DNA of 64,000 nucleotides from assembly GCA_039000515.1 (NCBI GenBank), contig JBCFYV010011164.1, positions 36,082,021 through 36,146,020 on the forward strand, in the 5' to 3' direction. The notes under the pieces are model-generated. The model searched no databases. It saw nothing but the letters and a program-made list of their open reading frames with translations, and had not been told where the DNA came from. A program made the translations under genes and the position numbers. This document shows positions 21,925 through 34,000 of this stretch, piece after piece (position 1 is the first letter of the stretch; each line of letters opens with the position of its first letter). Source of the stretch: Timema cristinae (lineage: Eukaryota; Arthropoda; Insecta; Phasmatodea; Timematidae).

Positions 21925-22447
21925 CTGCTTTGTAATATTCGTCTACACACTTTGCAAGCATATTCCCACAAATATTAACCAGGTCAAACATCTTCCTCAT
22001 CTTCCCCGAAGTAAAGGTTGACGTCAACTTAATCCTCAAGTGCCTCCCCTCCTGACCTTTCATTCCAAACAACATTTTAGCTCCCAAAGGATCTAACGTT
22101 TCATCTGGTGATAAGCTCCTGTCGAAGAACACATTCGCATCCTTCCCCAGGATGCTCTTGGTGATCTCCAGATCTTTGATCACTAGTATGGGTTTATCCA
22201 GAGAGAACAAGCCAATGTAAGGTACGTCTCCAGGATCCTGATACACCCTCCACAGGAAGGTTCCAAGGCTGTACTTGTGGAAGAAGATGTCCTTCAGGTT
22301 ACCGAAAAACGGAAGAGGTTTCAGGTAAAATATTCCTTTTTTCTTCCAATAGTTAAAATTCCGTGTGGCATACAGGTATATCAATATCGAGCATAGTGCT
22401 ACCGGTACAAGAATGTCCATGGCAATTGTATCGAACATCAGAGCCAT
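21925..22447 (-). CDS. Cytochrome P450, CYP6-like, first exon only
   Basis: An open exon of 523 nt starts at the ATG at 22447 and ends at a good donor (AAAGCAG, then GTCAGTAT) at 21925. It encodes 174 residues. A hydrophobic N-terminal anchor (MDILVPVALCSILIYLYATR) is followed by a proline-rich hinge (GIFYLKPLPFFGNL) and the early P450 fold, including KPILVIKDLEITKSIL and the C-helix-like EGRHLRIKLTSTFTSGKMR. This matches insect CYP6 monooxygenases, ER-anchored enzymes of xenobiotic and hormone metabolism. The I-helix, ExxR and haem-cysteine region would be in later exons. I find none between here and the receptor gene, so the gene is either a stranded exon or has a very long repeat-filled intron. 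Confidence 0.8.
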
Positions 22448-22805
22448 TCTCGGAGATTGTTACGAATATTTATTAGAACCTGAAAATATAATAGTAATAA
22501 TCATTCCAATTACAATAATACCAACTATATTCATATCAAACATTGATTTTATTTAGCAAGCATCCAACAATACAAAGGGGCTTATTAAGGGACTTAAGAA
22601 ATCTCTGTTCATCCTAATTTCGATTAATCCTGCATCTATGAACGTATATTTCCGGGACCTCCTGGTGAATTGCAGAAAAAAAACTATTTTGTAAACAAAT
22701 CACATTACGAGATTCTAGTTGTTTATGTTGCATCTATCAAATAAATACCAATACACTGCAATTTACTAAAAAATTGAAAGATGTATTTGCTCAACGTATA
22801 AAATA

Positions 22806-23004
22806 TTATTATTATTATTATTACTATTATTATTAGCACCGCGTCTTACTACCCATTCGGGTTGTACGCACTTACGCTAATGTGTAATGGTAGGGTGATT
22901 GTGAGATGAAATGAAGGACCTACAGTTAAACGTGGAATCCGAACCACGTGGGGGCCTGGCATTCCCCACATTCACAAGATGTCTTGTCAGAGGTGAAGGA
23001 AGGG
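22806..23004 (-). mobile_element. SINE family B, antisense, head-truncated
   Basis: (ATT)n then GCACCGCGTCTTACTACCCA through GTCAGAGGTGAAGGAAGGG. A perfect 11-bp duplication CGTATAAAATA flanks it at 22795-22805 and 23005-23015. Confidence 0.88.
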
Positions 23005-23136
23005 CGTATAAAATAATCCTGTTGGCTTTTTTGTTACTAAAGGAACTCCTCTTCTATCAAACCCCAGAGAAATAACCAAACAAAACAAGAGTCAGTGCAA
23101 TCTGCCGGAGCTAGGTGGAAGCACCTTGTATTGTGA

Positions 23137-23138
<2 letters not shown>

Positions 23139-23195
<57 letters not shown>

Positions 23196-23230
23196 TAATA
23201 TAATAATAATATAATAATAATAATAATAGA
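23139..23230. repeat. (AAT)n microsatellite
   Basis: About 90 bp of ATAATA units with a few TATAAT interruptions. Confidence 0.9.
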
Positions 23231-23399
23231 CGACTTTAATGGCGAAATTAAGGCTACCGTCTTTTCTTACACTTAAAAAGACAAAATTGCAATTGATACC
23301 GAAGATGCCTAATTGGTGACGTGTGTGACGTCACGTGTAGCCCGGCGCCTAAACAAGCCACTGACAGTATCTACTATTCTTACTTATTTACTGCGTATT

Positions 23400-23735
23400 T
23401 TAACAGGCGTAGCGCCCTGTCTACAAGGAGCGAAAGGTCTGACGTTGTACAAACAGCTGCTCAAACCGATCCTCGACTATGCGTGTCCCGCTTGGGGCCA
23501 TCTGGTGGACACGTGTCTGAGAATCATTGTGGGCGCACCTTGTTATGTCCGGAATAAGACTCTACATCGTGACCTGGATATGCCTACAATCAAGGACCAC
23601 TTCCGGAAACTGGCCCAGTCCTTCTACGCCAGACTTCCCGGTGCCACCAATCCTCTTATCCAGGGGCATGGGAACTACGTCATCGACGTCCCAAAGCCCT
23701 GCTCGTATAAGCGAGATGTGACAACAGTGGTTTAG
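23400..23735 (+). mobile_element. Jockey-like LINE fragment (RT C-terminal region)
   Basis: A frame at 23313-23735 contains LTLYKQLLKPILDYACPAWG, then LRIIVGAPCYVRNKTLHRDL and MPTIKDHFRKLAQSFYARL. These are diagnostic of the RT thumb/C-terminal part of jockey-clade LINEs. About 12-20 residues that normally separate the first two motifs are missing, so it is an internally deleted relic. Confidence 0.8.
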
Positions 23736-23853
23736 AAGGCTCTCACCCAGCCCCCATAGGGTAGTCTCCGCACGTAACTCTAAAAACCCCATATTCGTTT
23801 CCGCAAGCTATTTCCCACCCCACTATAACTAATAATATGTTATCTCTGTTCTT

Positions 23854-24006
23854 CCAGGTCGCCACCGTGGTTCGGATTCCACGTTAAACTGTAGGTCCTT
23901 CATTTCATGTCATAATCACCCTACCATTACACATTAGCGTAAGTGCGTATAACCCGAACGGGTAGTAAGACGCGGTGCTAATAATAATAATAATAATAAT
24001 AATATA
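23854..24006 (+). mobile_element. SINE family B, 5'-truncated
   Basis: Begins within the body (CCACCGTGGTTCGGATTCC) and runs to the shared tail and (AAT)n. It is flanked by ATCTCTGTTCTT at 23842-23853 and 24007-24018. Confidence 0.9.
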
Positions 24007-24264
24007 ATCTCTGTTCTTTGATTTCAGAACTTCGTGAAACGTGACATCCGGCCTTTTTACTTGCGAACCACAAGGTGTGACCAATTGGTCGGTACGTGTT
24101 GGAACTTGCTCTCGTATCCCCCTTCAAGGAGCTTCAGAGCATGCTTTTGACTTCGGACTGCGTATTATTAAGTTGTAATTATACAAAAATATACCCGCTT
24201 CTACACGCAGCTTTCCTAGCACGTTTTACTCTTTTCGTAAATTTTGTATTTTGTTCACATTATT

Positions 24265-24533
24265 GTTAATTTTTATTATTATTATTTAGCACCACGTCTT
24301 ACTACCCGTTCGGGTTATACGCTTAAGTACTAATTACGCTAATGGATTAGGAATTGGGAAGGTTGAATTAGAGAAAGCGAACCCGCATTTGCGTGGAGGG
24401 AAAGTGGAAAACCATTTAGGAACCCCCCCCCCCCCTCAGTTCAACCAACCGAGATTCGAACCTCAATCTCCTCGTCCTCAGCAGTCGGGATCAACACGAC
24501 TAGCGCGTTAGTCAAATACGCCACCGAGGCGGG
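24265..24533 (-). mobile_element. SINE family A, antisense, full length
   Basis: (ATT)n, GCACCACGTCTTACTACCCG, body with a C12 run at 24423, reverse B box CCGAGATTCGAACCTC, reverse head ACGCCACCGAGGCGGG. It is flanked by TCACATTATT at 24255-24264 and 24534-24543. Confidence 0.9.
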
Positions 24534-24543
24534 TCACATTATT

Positions 24544-25250
24544 ATTAAATACGATGAAATATATTATGTTCATTTTTACTTACAAATCAAAGTTTTTACG
24601 CAAATATTTATCGCTCTCAGAGTACCGGTAGTATTTATCGCATAGCAAGTTTGCAAAAATTAAGATAATTGGCAAAAATAATTTAAACTGAATTAATATT
24701 ATTATTTAGATAATATTCATAATGATTTACATTATTTTTATAAATCAAATCATTATAGATATGCAGACTGTATCAGCTTAATTTATAAGTATCTGATAAC
24801 AGCTTTATCAGTTTTAAATATGATTTGTTTATACTGTGTAAACAATTTTTTCTAATCTTTCTTTTAGAAAATAAAATTATTTACAAACAGTAGCAGTTTA
24901 CACACACTACATAGGCGGCAAGTAAGAAATCAAGTTAATAATGTTTCTAAACATTTGTCTCTGATATCTAATTTACCGAATTTCTCTTTGTTTTTTCCAG
25001 ATAGAATCAAATAAAAGTAATTTTATTTCGTAATGCATAATAAATATACAACGAATATACATATCGCACATATATAAACATACATATCGCAATGTATTAG
25101 ACCCTACCATACATATTAATACGAGTAGTATTCGTTTATGCAATTACATTATATTAACAAATAATAATTGCAAATGGTAAATAATAACACTGAAAATAGT
25201 TTTGTTCTACAAGAAAATCCAGAAATAGATTGTTGGTATTTTTCAAATTA
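24544..25250. other. AT-rich stretch, probable P-element 3' flank
   Basis: No coding motif is recognised. Contains a short CATATCGCA repeat near 25062-25092. The P-element-like end could lie here, but no terminal inverted repeat was found. Confidence 0.35.
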
Positions 25251-25253
25251 GTG

Positions 25254-27612
25254 CTAAAAAAACAAGCTTTTAATGACAGTTACTAACTTTTTGCTATGTA
25301 ATGATCTCCTTGAATTTCTAATAGGTTTTCCTTTGTTAGTCAATTTCAAGACCGGCGTACTGTTCAAAAATTTAATTCTAATTAATGTCCTTTGGCGAAT
25401 AAATGCTTTTACAACTTCTTTAGAAATTCCAGGATAAGTTTTTGTTACATTAAAAACTAAATTCGATACTACGCCACGTCCTTTTCTTAGTGTTTCTCCG
25501 TGATGTTTACGAAATTCTTCCTCTAGTTCTCTCGATAGCTTAATCCAGACGGCCGACAGCACTTGCAGCCCTCCAAACGAGATATGTTTTATCCAGATAC
25601 TTGCCAATGGCTCTCCTAAAGTTTCTGTAATTCCATCTGTGATGTAGGAAAACTTTTTTTTTTTTTATCCAACCGACCAAGTACTCTAGAGCAGAACTCT
25701 CAAGATCAGTTAAACTTCCCTTTCCTTCAATTTGCTCAAGAACAAATTCATCTGACTCTTCGTCTTTTCGTTTGTTTTTTCCTCTTCCTCCTGTGTTTTC
25801 TAAAGATTGAATGGAAATTCCACAGTCTTTCAACACTTTTGTCACAACATATTCATCATCATCAGAACGTTCAAGATTTGTATATATTTTTTTTGCACCA
25901 TTCCAGGATTTTTCCCGAGGATGATCATTTCAATACGGTTTAATGCACTCAAAGGTGTAGGATGATCATTCAGTCCTCCACGAGTTTGAATCTGAGAAAA
26001 TAAAATTTCCAGAGAATACTGATTAATTCCATGAGTTAAGATGTATTGAATATTGTGATGTTTATCTTTTACGTCGCTGAGCAATGACTGCAGAGATTTA
26101 ACAGACATTATGCATCCTTTCTGGAAAAGTTACAAACTATTTGGAAAAACTTGAGGATTTTTTTATCACCACATTTCAGCGTTTTCATCAGCTCTACCAT
26201 TCTATTCAGCATTTGATCTTGAACGCTCAGGTCTTGACCGTAAGGCTTCCTAGAAGAGCTACCTAAATTCTTAGGAACAAAGCTATTCATTAAATGAAAC
26301 CAGTGTTCACACACTTCAATAACTTCAGCCAATGTTTCCATATCTGTGTTACTTTTCATCTCATTAAATCTAAGCCCTGGCACCGTTCTGTGTGAAATAA
26401 GTTGTTTCACTTTCCTTACATTCTGCCTCTTAGTTTTTTCAACGTTTAGATGGCTTTCATCGAGTTTTAAACTTTTCAAATCTTTAGTTGTCTCAAGTCA
26501 GATCAGTTCAAATAAAGGACTTTTATTACATAAATATTATTCCGTCAGCTAAACGAAAGCCAGTGTCTAAAAGCTGGTTTCCCCTGTTGCCCCAACCTCC
26601 CCACTTGCCAATAGAGTCATTGACAAGTAGTGGGAAGTTTTGGCTGATTTGATATGCGAGTTACAGGTTGTTTTCACAAACCCTTATCCTCGTTGCATGA
26701 ACTTAGCGTTAAATGACTTGGTACCTATGATTTAATCGTACAAAGTACACGGTTTGAGTTGGTTTGTAGCCCGACACAAGATATCCACCTTGACAGAAGC
26801 GCCAAGCTAGGTCACCTGTGAAAGGGCTGTATTGCTTTGTGAGTTACAGGCAGCATATGCTAGCCCTTATCCTCATGGAATGATGGTGAGATGTCTAAAA
26901 GCCAATTCCTTATTAGCTTAAGGACATGTAGTGCATCAGCAAAGCAATAAATAATCTCTTCTTTTGAGGCTGAATGAGAAAATAAAGTTTTATCAATGGA
27001 AATTCCCAGTTAATTCCATAAACCTATATTTCCTCCTCCTAAGTCACTCACATAGGCTTTTACGGTGTATCCAATTTCATACAATTTAGCTGTAAGGGAA
27101 TCAAGAATATTCTTCGTAATTATGTCAAAATATACGTAAATAGGCTGCTTCCATTTTGAAAATAAGCCACGAGCCATGACCACGTGCATTTGTGAAAAAG
27201 GTCCAACAATTTCATCATACACGTCATATTCAAGAGTTTCCTTCACTTTAACTTCGTCAAATTGTAAGACGAGTCGCTCAGTGTCATTCAACAAAGACCG
27301 TGCAGCATCTAAAAAACGGGAAAACATTTTTAAGAACGCCTTGCCTCATATCGAATGTAGAGGCCCACTTCTGCAAAGTTGAAAGACCAGGTAAAGTGAT
27401 TTTCAATTTTTTTTTTTTTTTTAAGCAGAGGTAACAACGCTTACTAAAATATCTTAAAGTAAATACTATAGATAATTCTTCATTTGTACATTTTACTTTC
27501 TTCTTCAGTCCCAGAATTATGTCAATTTTACTCTGAGTAAAGATATTTCTTAGTGTATTTCTAGCATAGACTTTTGAAGAAGCAATGGTTTTCTTTTTAT
27601 ATTTCAAATTAA
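25254..27612 (-). pseudogene. Broken P-element-like (THAP9-related) transposase
   Basis: Successive minus-strand blocks follow the order of P-element transposases. 27607-27284 has ITLPGLSTLQKWASTF. 27327-27010 has LVLQFDEVKVKETLEYDVYD, ARGLFSKWKQPIYVYFD and VSDLGGGNIGLW. 26479-26108 has KVKQLISHRTVPGLRF and CEHWFHLMNSF. 26108-25842 has SLEILFSQIQTRGGLNDHP. 25845-25540 has LESSALEYLVGWI. 25607-25254 has the C-terminal GGL..W, HGETLRKGRGVV and RTLIRIKFLN. Frameshifts (including T runs near 25650 and 27410), a missing THAP domain and a 530-bp non-coding gap at 26480-27009 show it is dead. The start coincides with an abrupt AT-rich to GC-rich switch at about 27620. Confidence 0.82.
26480..27009. 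other. Non-coding interruption inside the P-element-like gene
   Basis: Holds two diverged copies of a phrase (GTCTAAAAGC near 26568 and 26890; CCCTTATCCTC near 26682 and 26862), so it is probably an inserted repeat. It replaces roughly 100 residues of transposase. Confidence 0.4.
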
Positions 27613-27619
27613 GATTGAT

Positions 27620-27830
27620 GTGCCTTACTGTTCAGTCAGCCTTGTATCTTTCCTTCGCACTTGCACCGGCCGCTTCACCTCCCTCTCTACTGCCGGTCCG
27701 GCCCACAGTCCATGTTGTCTGAGCCGTCCGTGACGACTCCACCTCTGCTCACAGCGCCAGCGCTTCCTATTGGCTCGCGTGATGGACACTGTCTCTAACA
27801 GTTTCTCGCGCCAATAGGAGGCCCCCTCCC
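27620..27830. other. GC-rich segment with facing CCAAT palindromes
   Basis: CCTATTGGCTCGCG near 27765 and its near-complement CGCGCCAATAGG near 27807 are separated by ~30 bp. It resembles a promoter or transposon end; no gene was identified. Confidence 0.35.
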
Positions 27831-28285
27831 CAATTCCCGCGACCCAGCGCAATCACTCACCATCATAACTTAAACACACCTACCCACATCCCAAGAAAAG
27901 AAAATCCTCCCCAATTCCCACGACCCAACGCAATCACTCACAACTCACCACATACCTTAAACACACCTTCCCACATCCCAAGAAAAGAAAATCCTCCCAA
28001 ATTCCCACGACCCAGCACAATCACTCACAACTCACCATCATACCTTAAGCACACCTCCCCACATCCCAAGAAAAGAAAATCCTCCCCAATTCCCGCAACC
28101 CAACGCAATCACTCCCAACTCACCATCATACCTTAAGCACACCTCCCCACTTCCCAAGAAAAGAAAATCCTCCCCAATTCCCGCGACCCAGCGCAAGCAC
28201 TCACCATCATACCTTAAGCACACCTCCCCACTTCCCAAGAAAAGAAAATCCTCCCAAAGTCCTACGACCCAGCACAATCACAAAT
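27825..28285. repeat. 80-89 bp minisatellite (about 5.5 units)
   Basis: The unit contains TCCTCCCCAATTCCCGCGAC, CAATCACTCACAACTCACCA and CCCAAGAAAAGAAAA. Unit length alternates because the CAACTCA segment is optional. Two more units occur at 29801-29925. Confidence 0.88.
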
Positions 28286-28574
28286 TTTCACCTCAAAGGG
28301 TCATTTTCTAATACAACTGTAATTCCTTTTCAGCTTAATTTACTAACACTTGTATTTCTTTTACAGCCTCATTTCATCTGCCTCATTTAATAGGTATTTA
28401 ATTTCATCTGCGAGGTTAAGAGTCATGACAATGACTCGGTACTCAAACAACAAATCAGCTCTTTCATAGACAACCTGGCGTGGCATAACTGTCAAGTCAG
28501 ATGTTCTATGTCGGGCAACAGCCGAACGGCGTGTTGGAAAGAGCATTTCATCACTCCCTATACTTCCACAGCTA

Positions 28575-28815
28575 TCCCCGACCTCCCACCACGACTCCGT
28601 GTTGCCGGGACGGTTCTCCTGCCTCCCACCGCGACTCCGTGTTGCCGGGACGGTTCTCCTGCCTCCCACCGCGACTACGTGTTGCCGGGACTGTTCCCCT
28701 GCCTCCCACCGGGACTCCGTGTTGCCGGGACAGTTTCCTTTGCCTCCCACCGCGACTCCGTGTTGCCGGGACAGATCCTCACCTCCCACCGCGACTTCGT
28801 GTTGCCGGGACTCTG
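28575..28815. repeat. 40-bp GC-rich minisatellite (6 copies)
   Basis: The unit is CCTCCCACCGCGACTCCGTG followed by TTGCCGGGACGGTTCTCCTG. Copies differ by a few bases. Open frames in several frames and both strands across it (28361-29117) are by-products. Confidence 0.92.
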
Positions 28816-29330
28816 CCCTATCACCCTCCAACCTTCATCGACCCTTCCGACGGTCTACTCACGGGATGGGATACACCCGCCGCGCCGGCAAGGCCCACCG
28901 ACAGAAGACCCTAAAGAAGACGACAACGAAACAATACTCCACCCGTGGACCCATCTTCTACGATCCCGACTGCAACCACCAGACCCCCCGAACGTCAATA
29001 CTCCACTCCAGCATCTTCAAGAACCCCTGCACCCGAGTTAGCCAACTCCTTCCCTCGTCTTCCCCTCTCACCAACCATCCGACCCCCACCTACTCCGATT
29101 TCCCCCTTCAGCCCTGAACCAGCTTCACGCCCTGGCCACCCCAGAACCCGCCTATGTTTTCTCCCCCATCTCCCTTCCCTACCCCCATCCACTGGACCCG
29201 CGAGATCGACGCCTGGAAATCAATGTCACCCGGAGACTGGACTTCGACTAGATAAAAACAACCAGTTACCCCGAAGTACCAGTAAGAGGGATAACAAGAT
29301 TTTCTTTCTTGATTTTTTTTCATAACATTT
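28816..29330. other. GC-rich, C-rich segment without an identified gene
   Basis: Several overlapping plus-strand frames stay open because stops are rare in this C-rich sequence. None has recognisable domains. The codon pattern from the ATG at 28867 (basic start, then Pro/Ser/Thr-rich) could be a decayed transposon ORF. Confidence 0.3.
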
Positions 29331-29800
29331 AGATTTAAAGTTTACTTTTTCCGCAATAGCTTCAAATTTTATTTTAATTATTTATTTTCTTTCTTTAAGG
29401 CGTGTAACGGGCTAAACTGGCTTGGCCCCGTTCAATTGTAAAATATGAATATTAGTTGATGCAAGCAAGTAGTCAAGAGTTAAAAGAATGGTATACTGTT
29501 GTTAAATGCTACGCTCATAACACATTTGTTTTATTTACATACCTACTTCGTCGACTCTTCCTTCAAGCCCGATGCCCCATCGGAAGAAACAACCCTTAGA
29601 AAAGTGGCCGGCCGCATCCACGTGGTGAATACTCCGCGCTCACAAAAGTCTGAAAGTCAACTGAAAGGAGCTCGAGTGGTGTTAGCCGAGGCGAGTCAAC
29701 CTTCCAGAGGTTGATGGGAGCTTCCCCCACCTCTCCGTGCCGGCCTCTCCTACACGCGGATTATACATACTATATATTCTCCGGCTCACTTGGAATAAAT

Positions 29801-30045
29801 CTTCCCCAATTCCCGCGACCCAACGCAATCACTCACAACTCACCATCATACCTTAAACACACCTTCCCACATACCAAGAAAAGAAAATCCTCCCAAATTC
29901 CCACGACCCAACACAATCACAAAATTGCACCTCAAAGGGTCATTTTCTAATACACGACTCGGTACTCAAACAACAAATCAGCCCTTTCATAGACAACCTG
30001 GCGTGGCATAACTGTCAAGTCAGATGTTCTATGTCAGGCAACAGC
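29801..30045. repeat. Second copy of the minisatellite edge plus adjacent unique sequence
   Basis: Two minisatellite units, then CACCTCAAAGGGTCATTTTC, then GACTCGGTACTCAAACAACA through GATGTTCTATGTC. The same order occurs at 28200-28535, where about 120 bp of extra sequence separates the two parts. This is a local duplication with an insertion or deletion. Confidence 0.8.
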
Positions 30046-30063
30046 CGTACGGAATGAGCATCC

Positions 30064-30386
30064 ATAATATCCACAACCAGCGCTGTTACTACACAGTGCG
30101 CACTCCTCGCGTCGAGCAGATTTACATTTCTACGGTAGACTTACGGTTTGAGGCGATGGATCCACTAGACAGAAAGGAAGTGGCAAGGATAGACGGACAG
30201 TATGGCAAAGATTAGGAGTAGCCTATAATATCCACAACCAGCGCTGTTACTACACAGTGCGCACTCCTCGCGTCGAGCAGATTTACATTTCTACGGTAGA
30301 CTTACGGTTTGAGGCGATGGATCCACTAGACAGAAAGGAAGTGGCAAGGATATACGGACAGTATGGCAAAGATTAGGAGTAGCCTA
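30064..30386. repeat. 161-bp tandem duplication
   Basis: ATAATATCCACAACCAGCGC starts at 30064 and again at 30225. The two 161-bp copies appear to differ at one base in the aligned part (ATAGACGGACAG versus ATATACGGACAG), so the duplication is recent. A short open frame (30024-30215) spans copy 1; I recognise no family. Confidence 0.9.
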
Positions 30387-30419
30387 CCTCGTGGCAGGAT
30401 CTATAGAGTATCTTTTCTG

Positions 30420-31070
30420 CTAGTTGTTAGGAATAACAATTGTCTTAACTAAGACATTATAGTTGTTACGTTGTTAGGTTAATTATGTAATGTTAGTGTA
30501 GAGTTAATGCCTCCGTAGTTATTAAAACGTTTTGCTAACTAAACTTGTTGTTTACCGCGCTTCACGCGTATCTTGGACTGAGCGATTGGGCCAGCCACTC
30601 ATAGGGATTGTGTATCCCTCGACACACACTGTGTGACCACTAATGTATTTTAAAGGTAGCTTGCTAGGGATAGCAATAGTTCAGGTTATATGAGGGCCTG
30701 GGAATGATACCTAGCTAGGTACAATTGTATATTCTAAACACTGGTTTGGGTGTTTAACCTGTGGGCCATTAATGCCCGTCGAGATTGGCTCGTGGTTATC
30801 CTTTATTATGATTTTTAATACTCCCCTTTGGAGTATCCGGCTCTTGAGCCACTACTGCCCCTCAGACACGGATGGAGCTGTTTGTATTTCTTTTGCTTGT
30901 AGTTTGTGTTGTTGACCACTGATGGGGGCTCAAATTGTGGAGCACTTCTGCCGACCCGGCGTAGCCCGTAGTTTCTAATATTTCCTTGTAGTTTTGTCTT
31001 ACCTCTTGTACGGTTTTTTTTGGCATTATATCCATGGTGCTCATAATACTTGAACTTGTCCAATACAATT
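30420..31070. other. Possible LTR-like or unidentified transposon sequence
   Basis: TGTTAGGAATAACAATTGTC and TACGTTGTTAGGTTAATTATG resemble LTR-type sequence, and minus-strand frames at 31068-30815 are open. I could not find paired LTRs or protein motifs, so this stays unassigned. Confidence 0.3.
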
Positions 31071-34000
31071 ACTTACTGTATGTGCACGGTCTACATACTA
31101 GAATAATGGATGGTTTATAAAGCATAACAAAGTTGTCTGCAAACATCCATTATGCGACCCACGACCCTTGTTGACCGTGATATAGGCAATGCTACCTAAT
31201 ATCTCATTAATGATTTGTAGACAGTACTTACCGAGATTATGTGCAAACTATTGACAATGTACCTTGCTTCATTAAAATCTAACTACTCTTAATTATTTCT
31301 TGTTCTCATTGGATATATAATATATATATATTTATATGTATATATGTGTACCTGCTCCTCTATCTAAGTTAATGCTATATCATCCCTCAATTATTAACAG
31401 ATAGGTAGAGGGTGGGTGCAGGCGTTTAACATGTTTACTTGAGCACAAGAGAATGAATGTGTATAGTGAGCACACGGGCACGATTGCTCACTAATCGTTT
31501 TCTGATTTGAACGTTCATGAATAAGTTCTTCAGTCAGTTTCTTTCTCTGGTTTTCACTCTGTTTTCACGTTACAGAACATTTCACCTTTTCTCTGGACTT
31601 CTGTCTCTACCTAACTTCGATAATGGTAATGGTGGTAGGTTTCAGCTTACTCTGAGGTGTGATATTCAATAATATGTGGATATTAAAAAATATATAGATC
31701 TATTTATACAAATATTTTATTCAAAGCATAATTTTATAAACCAATAACTTTCAAGCTATATGCAAATATGTTTTAACTTTTCGAACACACAAGGTAAAGT
31801 AGTGGGACGTTATAAAAACTAACCTGAAATGTTGATGGATGTCAATATCTCATGACCCCCTGAACCCTAAAAAGTTGTTTTTTGTATCTGTTTAAACTTA
31901 AAATTAATAGTAGTTTGATAAAGGACGAAAAGAGAAAAAGTCAATTTTCTCAAAATTGGCTCTTAACAATTTTGATTAAAATTCGTATCCAGGCGTTGAT
32001 TAAAATTATAAATAAACTGACTATTTTAATTCTATCATGAAAATTACTTTTAGGGTACTTTACAGAAGCTGAAATTTCCGTATCTCCTCAACTATTTGAG
32101 ATACTAAATAACACTTCATTGCAAAATTGTAGTTTTATTAAAAATAAAAAACTTTTATATGAAATATATGTTTATAAAAACCAACCGTTTCTGAGATCTA
32201 ATGCAATAGAGTAATTAAATATAAGTAAGTCTCTCAAAAGTTTGTTATTTTTCCTTAAACTACTTAGGAGAAATGTTTGTACAGAAATGATATATCTACG
32301 TTTTGGATTCAATAGTCAATATTTACATTTTTTAATTGGTCGAAAATGTTAACCGAAAGTAGAAATTTTAATACAAAGTGTTGACCCTTGTGGGCCCAAT
32401 ATTGATCTTTTTGTTTAACAGTCCAAACATACGAATGAGGACATTAGTTCTTTAAAAATAAACTTATAAAATTTAAAACTGGCACTAAAAAATGTTTTAT
32501 ATAGGTATAGTGCAATATGTGCTTGGGTTTTCTAGTGTATATTATTTCGTTTAATTTATATTACGAGTTTGAGTAAATATTTAAATTTTTAAACAATAGA
32601 GCGAGAAAGACCGTGCTTGCTTGATTTCTTCTTAATTTGGTGTTTATTTGATTTTTTTTAAGCGGTGTTATTTTGTTTTATAGGAGGATTTCGTGTAGCA
32701 AGATAATTTCATTTTATTTCGGTTTTCAAAAATATTGTAATCATATCTAACAGCTATCAAAGAAAAAAGTACTAACTTCATCTTTGTATGATACTTTTCG
32801 CTTTACCGAGGCTCACCATTTTTATGGGGACTTAACAATAAAAAAACACTGTTGTAACAATATAAATGATTCCCTATTCCCAAGAAAAATATGGCTTGTA
32901 TTGCATACAAACATTTATGTTGGTTTAAAATGATCATCACATGAAATAAACCAGATCAGAAAGGATGTTGAAGAGAGAACACCTGGACTCAGGAATTGTA
33001 CAAAGGCAGGACAAACTTAAGCGTAATCGATGCTCATCAACCCCATACAGGGAAACTGATGATGAATACACTTGTGTTTGGTAATAGGATTATTAACATA
33101 GTGTAGATTTTAGACATACATTTATTGCAATTTTTAAACGTTCTATTTAGTATGTACAGTATTCAATGGTTTACAAACCCTCATATAAATGTGTTTGGTT
33201 ACACTTCTCAACAAATTATTTTGACAAATGCTAAGTTAAACTTTAATTCAATTCTTTCCCTTCATAAACACAAACAAATATGTCATTTCTTTTTAAATAA
33301 TATAAAATAAATCAACATAAGTAAATTAAAAATAATTTTTTTTTTTTTTTTTCACAAGGTGATGAAATCTTTATACAAGACTTAAAATTTCAAAATCACC
33401 TTTTAAAACTTTACGAGTAGGCCTAGATTAAGACATTTTAATTTTCTTTGGGTCTCTTTGATTAAATTATTATTTTAATGACTTATAAAAATTATGATTT
33501 AATTATAGACTTAGCTATTAAAATCATGAATACAATATTGGTCGTGTAATGATTATATTTCATAGATAATTTTTTGATTAATTTATAGATGTAAAGAACT
33601 GATATGTGATAATGTTCAAAATTCACTACTATTTAACAATATCTTTAGAAGAAAATGTCAACATGGTGTAACATCCTTCTGTCTCTCTCTCTCTCTAGCA
33701 AGGGAAGGACAAAGGAAAGCTGCATTTTGTTACTCAAGGAATGTTCTAGAAGTTAAAACGTTGTAGATATACCTTTAGGCAAGCGTATGCTTCCACACTA
33801 TCTTGATTGTCTATGAGCTGTCCGGGTGTTTGTCCATTATAAGAATACTTATTTTCATTAAAATCAGCAAATCTTATTCGGGACTTTACACACTCTGCAC
33901 CAGGCACAATCTAGGATCAATAATGATCCAAATCATATAGTCAGCTCATGTGCTATCTGATTGTGGATCACAGTTAGAAAGATTCAAAACAAAAGTTAAT

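Noticed and set aside
28361..29325. Several ORFs up to ~177 codons on both strands
   Set aside because: They lie on the 40-bp minisatellite and adjoining C-rich DNA where stops are rare; frames overlap without one preferred frame.
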